From: Longispora albida DSM 44784
GTDB taxonomy: Bacteria > Actinomycetota > Actinomycetes > Mycobacteriales > Micromonosporaceae
DNA length: 64,000 bases
Assembly: GCF_000379825.1 (NCBI RefSeq)
Contig: NZ_KB903836.1
Location: 248,599 to 312,598, forward strand
Direction: 5' to 3'
The notes below the pieces were generated by a model. That model had not been told where the DNA came from, did not search any database, and saw only the letters and a list, made by a program, of their open reading frames with translations. The position numbers were made by a program, and so were the translations under genes. Of this stretch, positions 15,877 through 24,766 are shown in pieces. Every line of letters starts with the position of its first letter. Position 1 is the first letter of the stretch.

Positions 15877-17379
15877 GTGCAGGAACAAGACGGTGCCAGT
15901 CAGCCGGGCCTGCCGGTGGGTGAGGAGCTCAGGCGGCTGTCGCGGGCCGGGCGGGCCAGGGAGGCCGTCGCGATGGCCGACCGGCTGCTCGCCGGGCAGC
16001 TGAGCGACCGCGACCGGGTGACGGTACTGCTGGCCAAGATCACCGCGCTGCTCAACCTCGACCAGGTCAGCCGGTGCGCGCCGCTGATCGACACCGCCTT
16101 CGGGCTGCTCCAGCGCCTGGACGCCCCCGCACTGCTGGGCAGGCTGCACGCCCTCGCGGCCGGCATGTCGCGACGGCACGGAGCACTCGACCGGTGCCTG
16201 GCCCACCTGGTACACGCGGCACGGGCTCTGGAACTCGCCGGCCCGGCCGGTGACACCGACGCGGCTACGGCATGGCTGGTGATGTCCGTGGTGTACTCGC
16301 GGGCCGGGTTCCACGAGATGGCCGCGGTCTCCCTCGGGAACGCGCAACGGGTCGCCGCGGAGGCTGGCCTGCCGCCCGGCCCGTACACGCACCCCGAGGT
16401 CCAGCTGCGGTGGGCGCTGTGGCTGGACCACCACGGCGACACGGCGGGGTGCCTGCGGGAGCTGTCCGCCCTGGCCAGCGGGCTCGGCCCGGACGACGTC
16501 GTGGCTCAGGAGCGGCCGTTCCTGGCGTACGCGGGCGCGCGGATGGCCGCCCTCGGCGCTGTCCCGCCCCGGGATCCGCTGGCGGTCCTCGGCTCCCACG
16601 AACCACAGAGCCCGCAGGGCCAGGCGATGGTGGACCTGGTCCGGGTCTGCCTGGCCCTCGCCGCCGGCCGGTCAGCCGAAGCGCTGTCCCGGCTCGAAGC
16701 GCCGGGACTGACCGGGCAGGTCACCGAGGCCGAGGCCCAGCGGTTGCGCGCGCTGGCGCACCGGGCGGCGGGTGACCTGGAGGCAGCGCTGGAAGCGGAA
16801 CGGGCGGTGGTCCGCGCCTCGGCGCCCCTGTCCCGGCGGCTCCGTGCCCTGTGCGTCGACGGAGTCGCCGCGCGCCTCGACCAGGACGAACTTCGCCGGA
16901 ACATGTCGCGCTACTCCGACGAGGCGCAGACCGACGCGCTGACTGGCCTGCCGAACCGCCGTCACCTGGAGCGGTTCGTCGCCGACCTGACCGCGCACGG
17001 CGGGACCGGCACGGTGGGGGTCGGCGACCTGGACGGGTTCAAGGCGGTGAACACAGTGCACGGTCACCTGTCCGGTGACGCGGTACTCCAGCAGGTCGCG
17101 GCGATCCTCACCCGGGTACTGCGCTCGGCCGACTTCTGCGCCCGCTACGGCGGCGACGAGTTCGTGGTGGTGCTGCCCGGCACCGGGCTGCCCGAGGCGG
17201 GGGAGGTGGCAGCCCGGCTGGCCGCCGCCGTGTCGGGATTCGACTGGGCCACCCTGGTACCCGGCACCCCGGTCGCCCTGACCGTCGGCCTGGCCGAACT
17301 GACCCCGGGCGGCACGCTCGCCGAGGCGTTCGGCCGCGCCGACCTCGCCATGCTGCGCAGCAAACCCAGACCCAGCTGA
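15877..17379 (+). CDS. diguanylate cyclase with TPR-like N-terminus
   Basis: 500 aa. The start is the GTG at 15877, 8 nt after GGGAGG (15863-15868); longer in-frame starts run into the upstream repeat. Residues about 1-340 are alpha-helical repeats resembling TPR. Residues about 345-500 form a GGDEF domain with TDALTGLPNRRHL, DLDGFKAVN and an intact RYGGDEF, plus an RSAD (RxxD) inhibitory site five residues before GGDEF. It should make cyclic di-GMP in the cytosol with product inhibition; no transmembrane segment or EAL domain. Confidence 0.88.
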   Translation: MQEQDGASQPGLPVGEELRRLSRAGRAREAVAMADRLLAGQLSDRDRVTVLLAKITALLNLDQVSRCAPLIDTAFGLLQRLDAPALLGRLHALAAGMSRRHGALDRCLAHLVHAARALELAGPAGDTDAATAWLVMSVVYSRAGFHEMAAVSLGNAQRVAAEAGLPPGPYTHPEVQLRWALWLDHHGDTAGCLRELSALASGLGPDDVVAQERPFLAYAGARMAALGAVPPRDPLAVLGSHEPQSPQGQAMVDLVRVCLALAAGRSAEALSRLEAPGLTGQVTEAEAQRLRALAHRAAGDLEAALEAERAVVRASAPLSRRLRALCVDGVAARLDQDELRRNMSRYSDEAQTDALTGLPNRRHLERFVADLTAHGGTGTVGVGDLDGFKAVNTVHGHLSGDAVLQQVAAILTRVLRSADFCARYGGDEFVVVLPGTGLPEAGEVAARLAAAVSGFDWATLVPGTPVALTVGLAELTPGGTLAEAFGRADLAMLRSKPRPS

Positions 17380-17697
17380 GCGGCTGCGTCTCCTGTGAAG
17401 CGTTGCGTCACATGACGAATCCAGGCGCACTACCAGGGCGGGAGGGCGGTCGGGGCTCCGTGCTTTTATTGCCGCAATACCGGTAACGATAATTCGATAA
17501 TCAACGCCAGAAACCTCCCGAGGGGACAACACCATAATCCCTGTTATGTGGTGGGTGTGCTGAACGGGGAACTGCACTGGCCGGCATGAGCTTGGCTGGT
17601 GTCAGGTCCGGAACGTGTCGGTGTACAAGCCACCCCCAAGGGGCCTGTCCGACCCGGCACGGTGGAGCATCAATCCAGCCCACGTGAAGGAAGCACT
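17380..17697. other. intergenic region with an AT-rich island
   Basis: 318 bp without a convincing gene. Positions 17461-17505 are unusually A/T-rich for this window and carry two copies of GATAAT (17488-17493 and 17496-17501). About 195 bp upstream of the 17698 gene, so promoter or protein-binding DNA is possible. Confidence 0.4.
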
Positions 17698-18111
17698 ATG
17701 GACCAGCAGCCTCAGCCGGACGCATCCCCAGGCGAGATTCACTTCGACGAGCCCACACAAAGCCACACGGTCACCCTGCCCACCATCGGCCGGCTGTGGC
17801 TGATCTCCGACGACGAAACTCCCTTCGTCGATCTGCTTCCCCACGCCCGCCGGATCATCGCCGCCTTCGACCAGGTCCACCGCGAAAGCCTCGCATTCCT
17901 ATGGTCCTGGGGCGCCACGGGCGACGAGACAGCCGAGGACCAGGCCCGGTTCCGCGACGAACTGCGCCCCGAGACCGTGACCCTGCACCCCTCAGGTGCC
18001 TTCGTCGTGCACTACGCCGTCACCGCCGGCCGGCACTTCCCCGACGGCTACTGGCCCGCCGTCCACCACCACGCCGACCTGACCCCAGCAAGGGTCACTG
18101 TGGAGGCATGA
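17698..18111 (+). CDS. hypothetical protein
   Basis: 137 aa, not recognised. The ATG at 17698 follows GAAGGAAG. Acidic, with His-rich C-terminal part (VHYAVTAGRHFPDGYWPAVHHH) and a Trp/Phe-containing centre; no signal peptide or membrane segment. A 9-bp hairpin 70 bp downstream may end its transcript. Confidence 0.6.
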   Translation: MDQQPQPDASPGEIHFDEPTQSHTVTLPTIGRLWLISDDETPFVDLLPHARRIIAAFDQVHRESLAFLWSWGATGDETAEDQARFRDELRPETVTLHPSGAFVVHYAVTAGRHFPDGYWPAVHHHADLTPARVTVEA

Positions 18112-18184
18112 ACCCACCAGCTGAAGACACCGCCGATCTCCGGTGCCGCCGTCGACGAGGCTCGCGCCCTAGAAACGACAGGTA

Positions 18185-18218
18185 GATCCGGACACCCCAG
18201 GTGGCAACCGTCCGGATC
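18185..18218 (+). terminator. candidate hairpin terminator
   Basis: Perfect 9-bp arms GATCCGGAC (18185-18193) and GTCCGGATC (18210-18218) with a 16-nt loop, 73 bp after the stop of the 17698 gene. Confidence 0.4.
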
Positions 18219-18319
18219 AAGTTGTCGCACCCCAGCTCAACCGGCCGTCGCCCGACAAGTCTTACCGGAGGGCGAAGGCCGGGAGCAACTGCCAGAGCGG
18301 TGCTGGAGTCAGCAGTTCG

Positions 18320-18679
18320 AGCGGGTGGCCCGGTGCGGTCGTTCACACCGCCGCGCTGTGCCTGGTGGTGCGGGATGAGCCGGTGGTCGCCTGGGAGCCG
18401 GCACTGTTACCCGAGCAAGACGTGGCGGAACTGGGCGAGGACGAGTTCTTCGGCTACGGCGTGGACGCCGGCCCGGGTGCGTTCCCGCCGGGGGTGCTGC
18501 CCGAGGAGCCAGTGCCGGGCCTGCTGGCATCCGGCGTTGCCGCCGCCGGCCGGGCCGACCTGGTCTCGGTGACCTCTGGCTGGGGCGACGGCTGCTTGGG
18601 GACCTGGATCGGCTGGACGGCCGCCGGCAATGTGGCGGCGGCAGTTACGGACTTCGGGGTGTGGCCGGCACATGCCTGA
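18320..18679 (+). pseudogene. C-terminal remnant of a DUF4241 protein
   Basis: From the GTG at 18365 the frame encodes about 104 residues containing PVVAWEPAL, DEFFGYGVDAGPGAF, VSVTSGWGDG and TDFGVW, the conserved end of DUF4241 proteins, which are normally about twice this length. Upstream similarity continues a short way (VVHTAALCLVVRDEP from about 18338) and then stops; a segment reading VRAGGPVRS in another frame hints at a frameshift near 18340. No Shine-Dalgarno or proper start was found, so it is taken as a decayed gene. It contains a TTA codon. Confidence 0.6.
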
Positions 18680-18779
18680 CCTGCCACAGGTCTTCCGGGA
18701 AGCGGGCCACCGGCGCTGATGCCGTTCCGCTTCCGGCAGACTCTTACAGATCAGTAATCGACGACATGGTTGCGGGCCA

Positions 18780-19436
18780 TCACCCGAACTTCGTCCATTG
18801 CCCTTCGGAGACCACCTCGACGGAGCCGTCGATGACCTTGATCGCCGTCTGCTCGTCGATGGCATAGGCCGGCACGCCTAGGTCAGCAGCCCACCTCTCC
18901 GCGTCAGCGAGGGTGTTCTCCGGGAAAGCGTCCAGGTGCGGGAAGATCGAGAAGCCGACGACTCCAAGGGTCCGGTCGTCCGGCGCGGACGGCCACTCGA
19001 CGAATTCCGCCCCGATCCGGGGCGTCATCACCATGCTTCCCGCGCTCACCCCCACCCAGACCATGTCGGGCAGCGAGGGCAGCAGATCGGCCAGCCCGGA
19101 TTCTCGCATCCAGTGACACAGGTACGTCGCGTCGCCGCCGTCGACCAGGAGCACGTCGGCCTCCCGGACCCAGGGGACCCATCGCTCCGCGCCGACGGTG
19201 GGCAGCGCGATGAGTTCCAGCAGGCCCAACGACTTCCAGCCAAGGCCGCACAAGTCCGACGGGCTCTGGCCGGCGATGAAACGCCAGGCCGAGGCGGGGG
19301 TGCACATGGGGTGCCCGTACTCCGCTGTGGGAATACAGAGGGCATTGGATTCGCCGATCGGCTTGCCGAGGAGCTGCACGAGCGCCGAGTGGATGCTCGG
19401 GTTCGTGACGCCACCTGACGTAAGCAGGAGCTTCAA
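18780..19436 (-). CDS. peptidase E-like (S51) / type 1 glutamine amidotransferase-like protein
   Basis: 218 aa. The fold is shown by the leading LLLTSGG strand, LLVDGGDATYL and the nucleophile elbow VGVSAGSMV (Ser about residue 132), as in dipeptidase E and relatives with a Ser in place of the amidotransferase Cys. The exact substrate is unknown. The start is TTG at 19436 behind a good GGAGG Shine-Dalgarno, so the unusual start codon is well supported. Confidence 0.8.
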   Translation of the reverse strand: MKLLLTSGGVTNPSIHSALVQLLGKPIGESNALCIPTAEYGHPMCTPASAWRFIAGQSPSDLCGLGWKSLGLLELIALPTVGAERWVPWVREADVLLVDGGDATYLCHWMRESGLADLLPSLPDMVWVGVSAGSMVMTPRIGAEFVEWPSAPDDRTLGVVGFSIFPHLDAFPENTLADAERWAADLGVPAYAIDEQTAIKVIDGSVEVVSEGQWTKFG

Positions 19437-19574
19437 GGTGCCTCCGATGTCGCGCGCGGAAGGGTAGTTGCCTGAAGATCAAAGTCCGAGCCGGGACTCA
19501 TCGTAGTTCGGGCACCCTCTTTTCGGAGGCCCCACGTTAGGGTCTCCGTCCGCAGTGGACTTCCTCGCGCGTCT

Positions 19575-20156
19575 TCAGCGGCGTACCTGATAGCGCAGGT
19601 GAAGCACCCGGTTGCCCTGGATCACCGCGTCAGGATCGTCCAGCAGGTGCTGCGCGCGGACCGATCCGAAGTAGCGCTTTCCGGAGCCGAACACGACGGG
19701 TACGACGTCCATGCGTACCTCGTCGATCAGGCCAGCGGCAAGCAGCTGGCCACCGACGTCGCCAGCGGCGACCTCGACGATGCGGTCGCCCGCGAGCTCC
19801 TGCGCCTTGGACATGGCCGCCTCGACGCCGTCGACGAAGTGAAACGGCGCCTCGGGGTTCCAGCCCTCGGGCGGCGGCCGGTGCGTCACGACGACCAGGT
19901 GGTCGACCCCGCCCGGAGGCTTACCGCCCCAGCCGTCCGTCATGTCGAAGACGTGGCGGCCGACGATCGTCACCCCGATCTGGTCCCAGTACGGCCGGGT
20001 GTAGTCGTAGGAGGTCTGCGACACCTTCAGGTAGCCGCTCTCGTCCAACGGGACATCACCGTTGGACAACCAGTCGAACAGGGGTCCGGGCTGGTCATTG
20101 TCGTCCGCGACGAAACCGTCCGCCGACACCGAGCTGTACATGACCACTTTGCCCAC
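19575..20156 (-). CDS. dihydrofolate reductase family protein (RibD C-terminal-like)
   Basis: 193 aa from a GTG start with GGAGAG just upstream. Features: MYSSVSADGFVADDND at the N-terminus, GRHVFDMTDGWGGKPP, and VEVAAGDVGGQLLAAGLIDEVRMDVVPVVFGSGKRYF, typical of YwjB/YyaP-like RibD_C proteins that bind NADPH. Physiological substrate unknown; these are not the housekeeping DHFR. Confidence 0.85.
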   Translation of the reverse strand: MGKVVMYSSVSADGFVADDNDQPGPLFDWLSNGDVPLDESGYLKVSQTSYDYTRPYWDQIGVTIVGRHVFDMTDGWGGKPPGGVDHLVVVTHRPPPEGWNPEAPFHFVDGVEAAMSKAQELAGDRIVEVAAGDVGGQLLAAGLIDEVRMDVVPVVFGSGKRYFGSVRAQHLLDDPDAVIQGNRVLHLRYQVRR

Positions 20157-20248
20157 GAGGCTCTCCTCTGCTCTGGGTTACCCCCAAGCTAGCCTGTCGT
20201 GAGCTGTCTCCCTCAAGAAATCAGCGGCCGGCCGTCCAGTGGCGGAGA

Positions 20249-20785
20249 ATGTTTGCCGTGGAGATCATTCCCGGCGTGGGCGTCGACATGGTGAAGATCG
20301 GTGATCGCCGTGAGGTGGCGGAGAGCCGGCTCGGCGCGCCGGTTCATCCAGGCCGCGACCGAAGGGCCGTCTACTCCTCGGACCCGATGCTGGTGGTCAC
20401 CTACGACGCGGACGACATTGTGGAACTGGTCGAGGCCAGCTGCAGCGGCCAGCACGGAGGGGAAGAGATCTTCTTCAACGGCGTGCAGCTGACCTGCAGG
20501 TTCATGGACGACGTCGTCGCCGACCTCGCGGCACTGGGTCACGCCGGTACACCGTTCGACATCGGGGTCTCGTTCGAGCCTGGCTTCGCCATCTTCTCCA
20601 TGTCGTCGCTACGTGCCCGTGACCTGGACCCTGACGCCAGCGAGGACGACGCACGCGCAGTGGCCGAGGGTGTGGCGATCGCACCTCGTGCCTACTTTGA
20701 CTACGGTCCTCCGGCCGATGCCACCCCTGAAGAGCTGGAAGCATGGTTGCGCGAGCAAGGGGTACTTCCTGCCGAGGCCGGATGA
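20249..20785 (+). CDS. hypothetical protein
   Basis: 178 aa acidic protein. The N-terminal GVGVDMVKIGDRREVAESRLG looks like the small repeat found in proteins of unknown function that begin IGDxREEVxxxLG. The rest has a mixed alpha/beta pattern (FDIGVSFEPGFAIF) and an acidic helical end. No signal peptide. An immunity-protein-like role is possible but unsupported by neighbours. Confidence 0.6.
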   Translation: MFAVEIIPGVGVDMVKIGDRREVAESRLGAPVHPGRDRRAVYSSDPMLVVTYDADDIVELVEASCSGQHGGEEIFFNGVQLTCRFMDDVVADLAALGHAGTPFDIGVSFEPGFAIFSMSSLRARDLDPDASEDDARAVAEGVAIAPRAYFDYGPPADATPEELEAWLREQGVLPAEAG

Positions 20786-20848
20786 TCCGGCGCAGCCCGG
20801 CGCCTGCAATCCTCACCAGGCCCCTCTTGGACCTGCGGCTGGGCGGGA

Positions 20849-21271
20849 ATGTCGTACGTGCTGTCTAGGGTGCCGTGCGTGGAGATCACTCACGAGGTTG
20901 CGTTCATCGTCCTGACCGATCGGGCCGGGCGGGTGCTGATGCAGCATCGTGACCTGGACAAGCAGGCGGAGCCGGGACGGTGGTCGCCGCCGGGCGGACT
21001 GGTCGAGCCAGGGGAGGACGCTCTGGCCGCCGCCCATCGTGAGCTGCTGGAGGAGACCGGGCTGACCGCCACCCTTGAACTCCGCCGGGTGCTGGAGCAG
21101 GCCGGTGCCGACGGAAACGGGGTTCGCTTCCACGTGTTCGAGGGCAGCACCGACGCCCGTCAGGAAGACGTTGTCCTCGGTGAGGGGCTCGCGATGCGGT
21201 TCCTCACCCGTGAGGAGATGAGTACCAGGGAGCTGGCCAGCAATGCCTGGGCGTTGCTCGGCCAGGAGTGA
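20849..21271 (+). CDS. Nudix hydrolase
   Basis: 140 aa. Complete Nudix box GGLVEPGEDALAAAHRELL...EETGL (residues about 50-73) that binds Mg and cleaves nucleoside diphosphate-linked substrates. Short single-domain member; the substrate cannot be predicted. It ends 71 bp before the DinB gene. Confidence 0.87.
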   Translation: MSYVLSRVPCVEITHEVAFIVLTDRAGRVLMQHRDLDKQAEPGRWSPPGGLVEPGEDALAAAHRELLEETGLTATLELRRVLEQAGADGNGVRFHVFEGSTDARQEDVVLGEGLAMRFLTREEMSTRELASNAWALLGQE

Positions 21272-21329
21272 CGGCGCTCAGTCCTGGCCGGGGGCCAGCA
21301 ACCCGGTAGCACGCCGGTGATCTTGCCGG

Positions 21330-21335
21330 TAGGGT
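21330..21335 (+). promoter_or_regulatory. candidate -10 (TAGGGT)
   Basis: TAGGGT ends 7 nt before the ATG at 21343 of the DinB-family gene; predicted leaderless start. Confidence 0.4.
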
Positions 21336-21342
21336 CGCCGGG

Positions 21343-21849
21343 ATGTCGACGTGGCCCCTGCCCGAACGGCCCGAGCCGCCGCACGCACCGGCCGGTGAGC
21401 GGGCCGCTCTCGAAGCCCTGCTGGACTTCCAGCGCGCCACCTTGCTGATGAAGTGCGCGGGGCTCACACCCGAGCAGCTCGCGATGCGTTCCGTTGAGCC
21501 GTCGGCGCTGTCGCTGCTGGGACTCGTCCGGCACATGTCCGTAGTGGAGTCGTGGTTCCATTTCTACGACGGCAAGCCGATCCACCAGTTCTTCTGGGAC
21601 TACGACCCTGATCGTCCCGAGGGCAGCGACGATGTGGACGCCAGCCACGCCGGTGACGACCTGGCTCTCTACCTCGCGAGTGTCGAGCGGTCCCGCGAGG
21701 CTGCGGCGATGCACGACCTCGGTGACATCATGCCGGACGACGACTACAGCCTGCGCTACGTCTACCTGCACATGATCGAGGAGTACGCGCGCCACAACGG
21801 CCATGCGGACCTCCTCCGTGAGCGCATCGACGGAGTCACCGGAGAGTAG
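21343..21849 (+). CDS. DinB family / DUF664 protein
   Basis: 168 aa four-helix protein. Conserved metal-ligand positions are visible: VRHMSVVESWF (first His) and IEEYARHNGHADLLRERIDG (HxxxH), the DUF664 signature. Relatives include mycothiol-dependent thiol transferases, which fits an actinomycete, but the actual substrate is unknown. Confidence 0.85.
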   Translation: MSTWPLPERPEPPHAPAGERAALEALLDFQRATLLMKCAGLTPEQLAMRSVEPSALSLLGLVRHMSVVESWFHFYDGKPIHQFFWDYDPDRPEGSDDVDASHAGDDLALYLASVERSREAAAMHDLGDIMPDDDYSLRYVYLHMIEEYARHNGHADLLRERIDGVTGE

Positions 21850-21867
21850 CGGCTGTGGGTGTCCGTG

Positions 21868-22476
21868 CTAGCCGGACGGCGTACCGCTGTCGTGGCGCTG
21901 GCGCTGGCGGTGTTTGCGCATGGATACCTGGGAGCCGCAGCCAGTGCTGCAGTACAGGCCGCCGCCGTTGCGGGTGCGGTCGAAGAACCCGAAGTGGCAT
22001 GGCGGGTTCCGGCAGGCTTTGATGCGCCGCCAGTCGCTGCTCTGGGCGAACGTCGTCACTGCGGCCAGTACGGTTCCGAAGACGCGCGGTACTCCGGCCT
22101 GTGGTGAGGCCAGTTCCACGCCGCTGGCCGTGACCACTGTCGCCAGCGGGTAGAGCGAACCCACGCGCCGCAGGTGCCGTTCGGCACGCAGTAGCGGCTC
22201 ACCCAGGCTTTCCTCGTCGCCCGAGTGCGCGAGCAGCACGGTCACCAGGGCATCGCGCAGCTCGCGGGCGACCGCAGCGTCGGCGTCGGTCACCACGGTT
22301 TCGCCGTCGAACTCGTCGCGCTCCGCCAGCCACGCCGCGAACGAGTCTCCGTTGCCGAACAACTCCCGGCGGCCCGATCCGTCCGCGCGCGTGTTCACGA
22401 ACGCGAGAACGGTCTCCACCGTCGGCGTGACGGTGCGCGGGCTGGCTTTGGGGGATCCGGCGGCCGCAGTGATCAT
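21868..22476 (-). CDS. CGNR zinc-finger / ABATE domain protein, putative regulator
   Basis: 202 aa. An N-terminal ABATE region (TVETVLAFVNTRAD ... ARELRDALVTVL) precedes a C-terminal zinc finger with CRNPPC-HFGFFDRTRN and CSTGCGSQ, where the family usually reads CGNR; the last two residues are altered here. Start at 22476 rather than 22491 because TACTGT ends 6 nt upstream. Divergent from the SDR gene at 22580, which it may control. Confidence 0.78.
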   Translation of the reverse strand: MITAAAGSPKASPRTVTPTVETVLAFVNTRADGSGRRELFGNGDSFAAWLAERDEFDGETVVTDADAAVARELRDALVTVLLAHSGDEESLGEPLLRAERHLRRVGSLYPLATVVTASGVELASPQAGVPRVFGTVLAAVTTFAQSSDWRRIKACRNPPCHFGFFDRTRNGGGLYCSTGCGSQVSMRKHRQRQRHDSGTPSG

Positions 22477-22482
22477 CTGCCC

Positions 22483-22488
22483 ACAGTA
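22483..22488 (-). promoter_or_regulatory. candidate -10 (TACTGT)
   Basis: TACTGT on the minus strand ends 6 nt before the ATG at 22476, predicting a leaderless mRNA for the CGNR gene. Confidence 0.4.
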
Positions 22489-22543
22489 CACCAGTGCGAG
22501 GGGCGCTAATCGATCTAGTGAGCAACTGGTATGCTGATCTGGC

Positions 22544-22573
22544 TTGACGTGTTGCGAGCTAACGGCTTACGGT
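22544..22573 (+). promoter_or_regulatory. promoter TTGACG-18-TACGGT of the SDR gene
   Basis: TTGACG at 22544-22549 and TACGGT at 22568-22573 with an 18-nt spacer. The -10 ends 6 nt before the ATG at 22580, so the mRNA should start at the start codon. Confidence 0.55.
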
Positions 22574-22579
22574 CGCAAC

Positions 22580-23428
22580 ATGAATGGAACATCGGACCAC
22601 CGGCCCCACTCCCGCACATGGCTGATCACCGGCGCGACATCAGGCATCGGCCGCGAACTGACACTCCAGGCCCTCGATAACGGCGACACCGTCTCGGCCC
22701 TCGCCCGCGACACGTCCGCCCTGGCTGAACTGGCGCAGGCGCACGGCGAGCGCCTGCTCCTCAACCAGGCGGACGTACGAGACGAGCGAGCAGTCCGCGA
22801 CGCGGTCGAACGCACGCTCGCAATGTTCGGCCGGATCGACGTCGTGGCCAACAACGCGGGATACGGGCTGTTCGGAGCCGTGGAGGAGGCCTCTGACGCG
22901 CAGGTGCGTGCAGTGTTCGACACCAACGTCTTCGGAGTGCTCAACGTGCTCCGCGCGACGCTGCCAGTGCTTCGCGCCCAGCGGTCCGGGCACATCCTGC
23001 AGGGCTCGTCGGTCTATGGGCAGTCCGCCCATCCCGGAGTGGGCCTGCTGGCAGCTACCAAGTACGCGGTCGAGGGGCTGTCTGACGCGCTCGTGGCCGA
23101 GGTCGCGCCGCTCGGTATCAAGGTCACGATCATCCAGCCCGGGATGACCGCGACCCCCTTCCTGGCCAATCTCCATGTCGCCGACGCCCTGGGCGACTAC
23201 GACCAGACAGTCCGCGAGGTCCACAAGGCCATTGGGGAGATGCCGGCTTCCGCGTTCTCCGCTGCGGCGCGGATCGCCGCAGGCATGCGGGATGTGGTCG
23301 GCAGCCCCAACCCTCCGTTGCGCCTGGCCCTTGGCGCCTCCAGCACGACGGGTATGCGCCCCGCCCTGCAGGCGCGGCTCGCGGACCTGGACACCTGGCA
23401 GGGCGTGACCGAAGCCGTCGACAGGTAG
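22580..23428 (+). CDS. SDR family oxidoreductase
   Basis: 282 aa classical-type short-chain dehydrogenase. TGATSGIGRE cofactor loop, NNAGYG, and an LLAATKYAVEG segment where the usual catalytic Tyr of YxxxK is replaced in register by Leu-Ala; the upstream SSVYGQ supplies a Ser and Tyr. This altered active site deserves care in assigning activity. Start at 22580 from the promoter spacing. Divergent from the CGNR regulator. Confidence 0.82.
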   Translation: MNGTSDHRPHSRTWLITGATSGIGRELTLQALDNGDTVSALARDTSALAELAQAHGERLLLNQADVRDERAVRDAVERTLAMFGRIDVVANNAGYGLFGAVEEASDAQVRAVFDTNVFGVLNVLRATLPVLRAQRSGHILQGSSVYGQSAHPGVGLLAATKYAVEGLSDALVAEVAPLGIKVTIIQPGMTATPFLANLHVADALGDYDQTVREVHKAIGEMPASAFSAAARIAAGMRDVVGSPNPPLRLALGASSTTGMRPALQARLADLDTWQGVTEAVDR

Positions 23429-23694
23429 CAAACCGCGAATCTCGCCGGCAACCTGGTTATGGGTAGCCCGGCGCTGCCATGACCAGCGGGTCTGGGCCGA
23501 AGCCACCTGTCGCTGCTTCGGTCCAGCCCGCTTCATGCGGTGGCCATCGGGTGCGGCGTTCGTGCCCGCTGGCGGTTGCCTGGGTCATTTTGCGGGACGC
23601 CGGGAGTTCATTCCGTCCAATGTGCTCAGTTGTACCACCTGGGGTGCAACTGCCGGTGCGGCCCGGCTGATCGCCAGCCTGTAATACTTGATCC

Positions 23695-24714
23695 ATGACT
23701 GTAGATGTGATGGTCGAGCCGTTCGACCCTGCGCACGCGACGGACGCGGATCTCGCGGCGTATCACGAGCTGGTGGCCGCCGTCCGCGTCGCCGACTGGC
23801 CGGGTGATCCCGTGCCGTCCTACGAGCAGACGGTGGAGGGGCTGCGTGCCGTCATGACCGATCGTGGCGTGCCCAGCTACCTCGTGGCCCGCAGTGGCGG
23901 GCGCGTCGCGGGATCAGCCCGGGTCGGCCTGCTCGACGGTGGCAACGCGCACATCGCGATGGTCCACGTCCAGGTACATCCGGGGCGGCGCAGGTCGGGG
24001 ATCGGCACGGCGTTGCTCCGGTCGGCGCTGCCGCTGGTACGGGACGGAGAGCGGCGGGTGATCCTCGGCGTGCCGATGGAAGGCGGAGCCGGAGCCTCCT
24101 GGGCGGCCGGCCTCGGTTTCCGGGTCACCCAGCGCCACGTCGTGATGCGCCTCGACCTCACCTCGGCGGACCAGCGGCTCTGGCAGCCGGCCGCCGCCGA
24201 GGGGTACCACCTCATGAGCTGGCGGAACGAGGCCCCGGAGGATCTCGTCGTCTCCTACGCCCGGGCACGCAACGCCATGCACGACGCGCCAAGCGGCGAC
24301 GACTCCGCCGTCCAGCAGCATTCGTGGACGCCCGAGCTGGTCCGCGAGCTGGAACGCGACCTCGCCAGCCGTGACGTCGAGCAGTGGGTCGCGGTCGCCG
24401 TGCACTCCGCCACCGGCGAGGTCGCGGGCTTCACCGAGCTGGAGCTGTACCCGCACATGCCCGGCATCGGCGTCCAGCAGGACACCGCGGTGCTCGCCGC
24501 CCATCGTGGTCACGGGCTCGGCGTGCGGATCAAGGCGGCTGTCCTGCGCCAGCTGGCCGCCGACCGCCCCGGCTGCCAGCGGATCGACACGTCCACCGAC
24601 CAGGCCAACGCCCCCATGATCGAAGTGAACCGGCGGCTCGGGTTCACGATCCACGGCGTGCCGATGTCCGTAGAGCAGGACACCGCCGATCTGGGGACGC
24701 GGCTCGGTCTCTGA
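23695..24714 (+). CDS. tandem GNAT acetyltransferase
   Basis: 339 aa with two GNAT domains. The first (about 5-155) has VHVQVHPGRRRSGIGTALL, the second (about 180-335) has DTAVLAAHRGHGLGVRIKAA, the acetyl-CoA loops. This two-domain layout occurs in MshD-like and other actinobacterial acetyltransferases; the sequence does not identify the substrate. AATACT ends 6 nt before the ATG, a possible -10 for a leaderless mRNA. Confidence 0.85.
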   Translation: MTVDVMVEPFDPAHATDADLAAYHELVAAVRVADWPGDPVPSYEQTVEGLRAVMTDRGVPSYLVARSGGRVAGSARVGLLDGGNAHIAMVHVQVHPGRRRSGIGTALLRSALPLVRDGERRVILGVPMEGGAGASWAAGLGFRVTQRHVVMRLDLTSADQRLWQPAAAEGYHLMSWRNEAPEDLVVSYARARNAMHDAPSGDDSAVQQHSWTPELVRELERDLASRDVEQWVAVAVHSATGEVAGFTELELYPHMPGIGVQQDTAVLAAHRGHGLGVRIKAAVLRQLAADRPGCQRIDTSTDQANAPMIEVNRRLGFTIHGVPMSVEQDTADLGTRLGL

Positions 24715-24766
24715 GTCCGTATTGGATGGCGAGGTCAGGCGGCTGCCGGTGGCATGATCACTCGGT

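Noticed and set aside
18365-18679. A complete small gene
   Set aside because: It lacks the N-terminal half of DUF4241 and any proper start signal; kept as a pseudogene.
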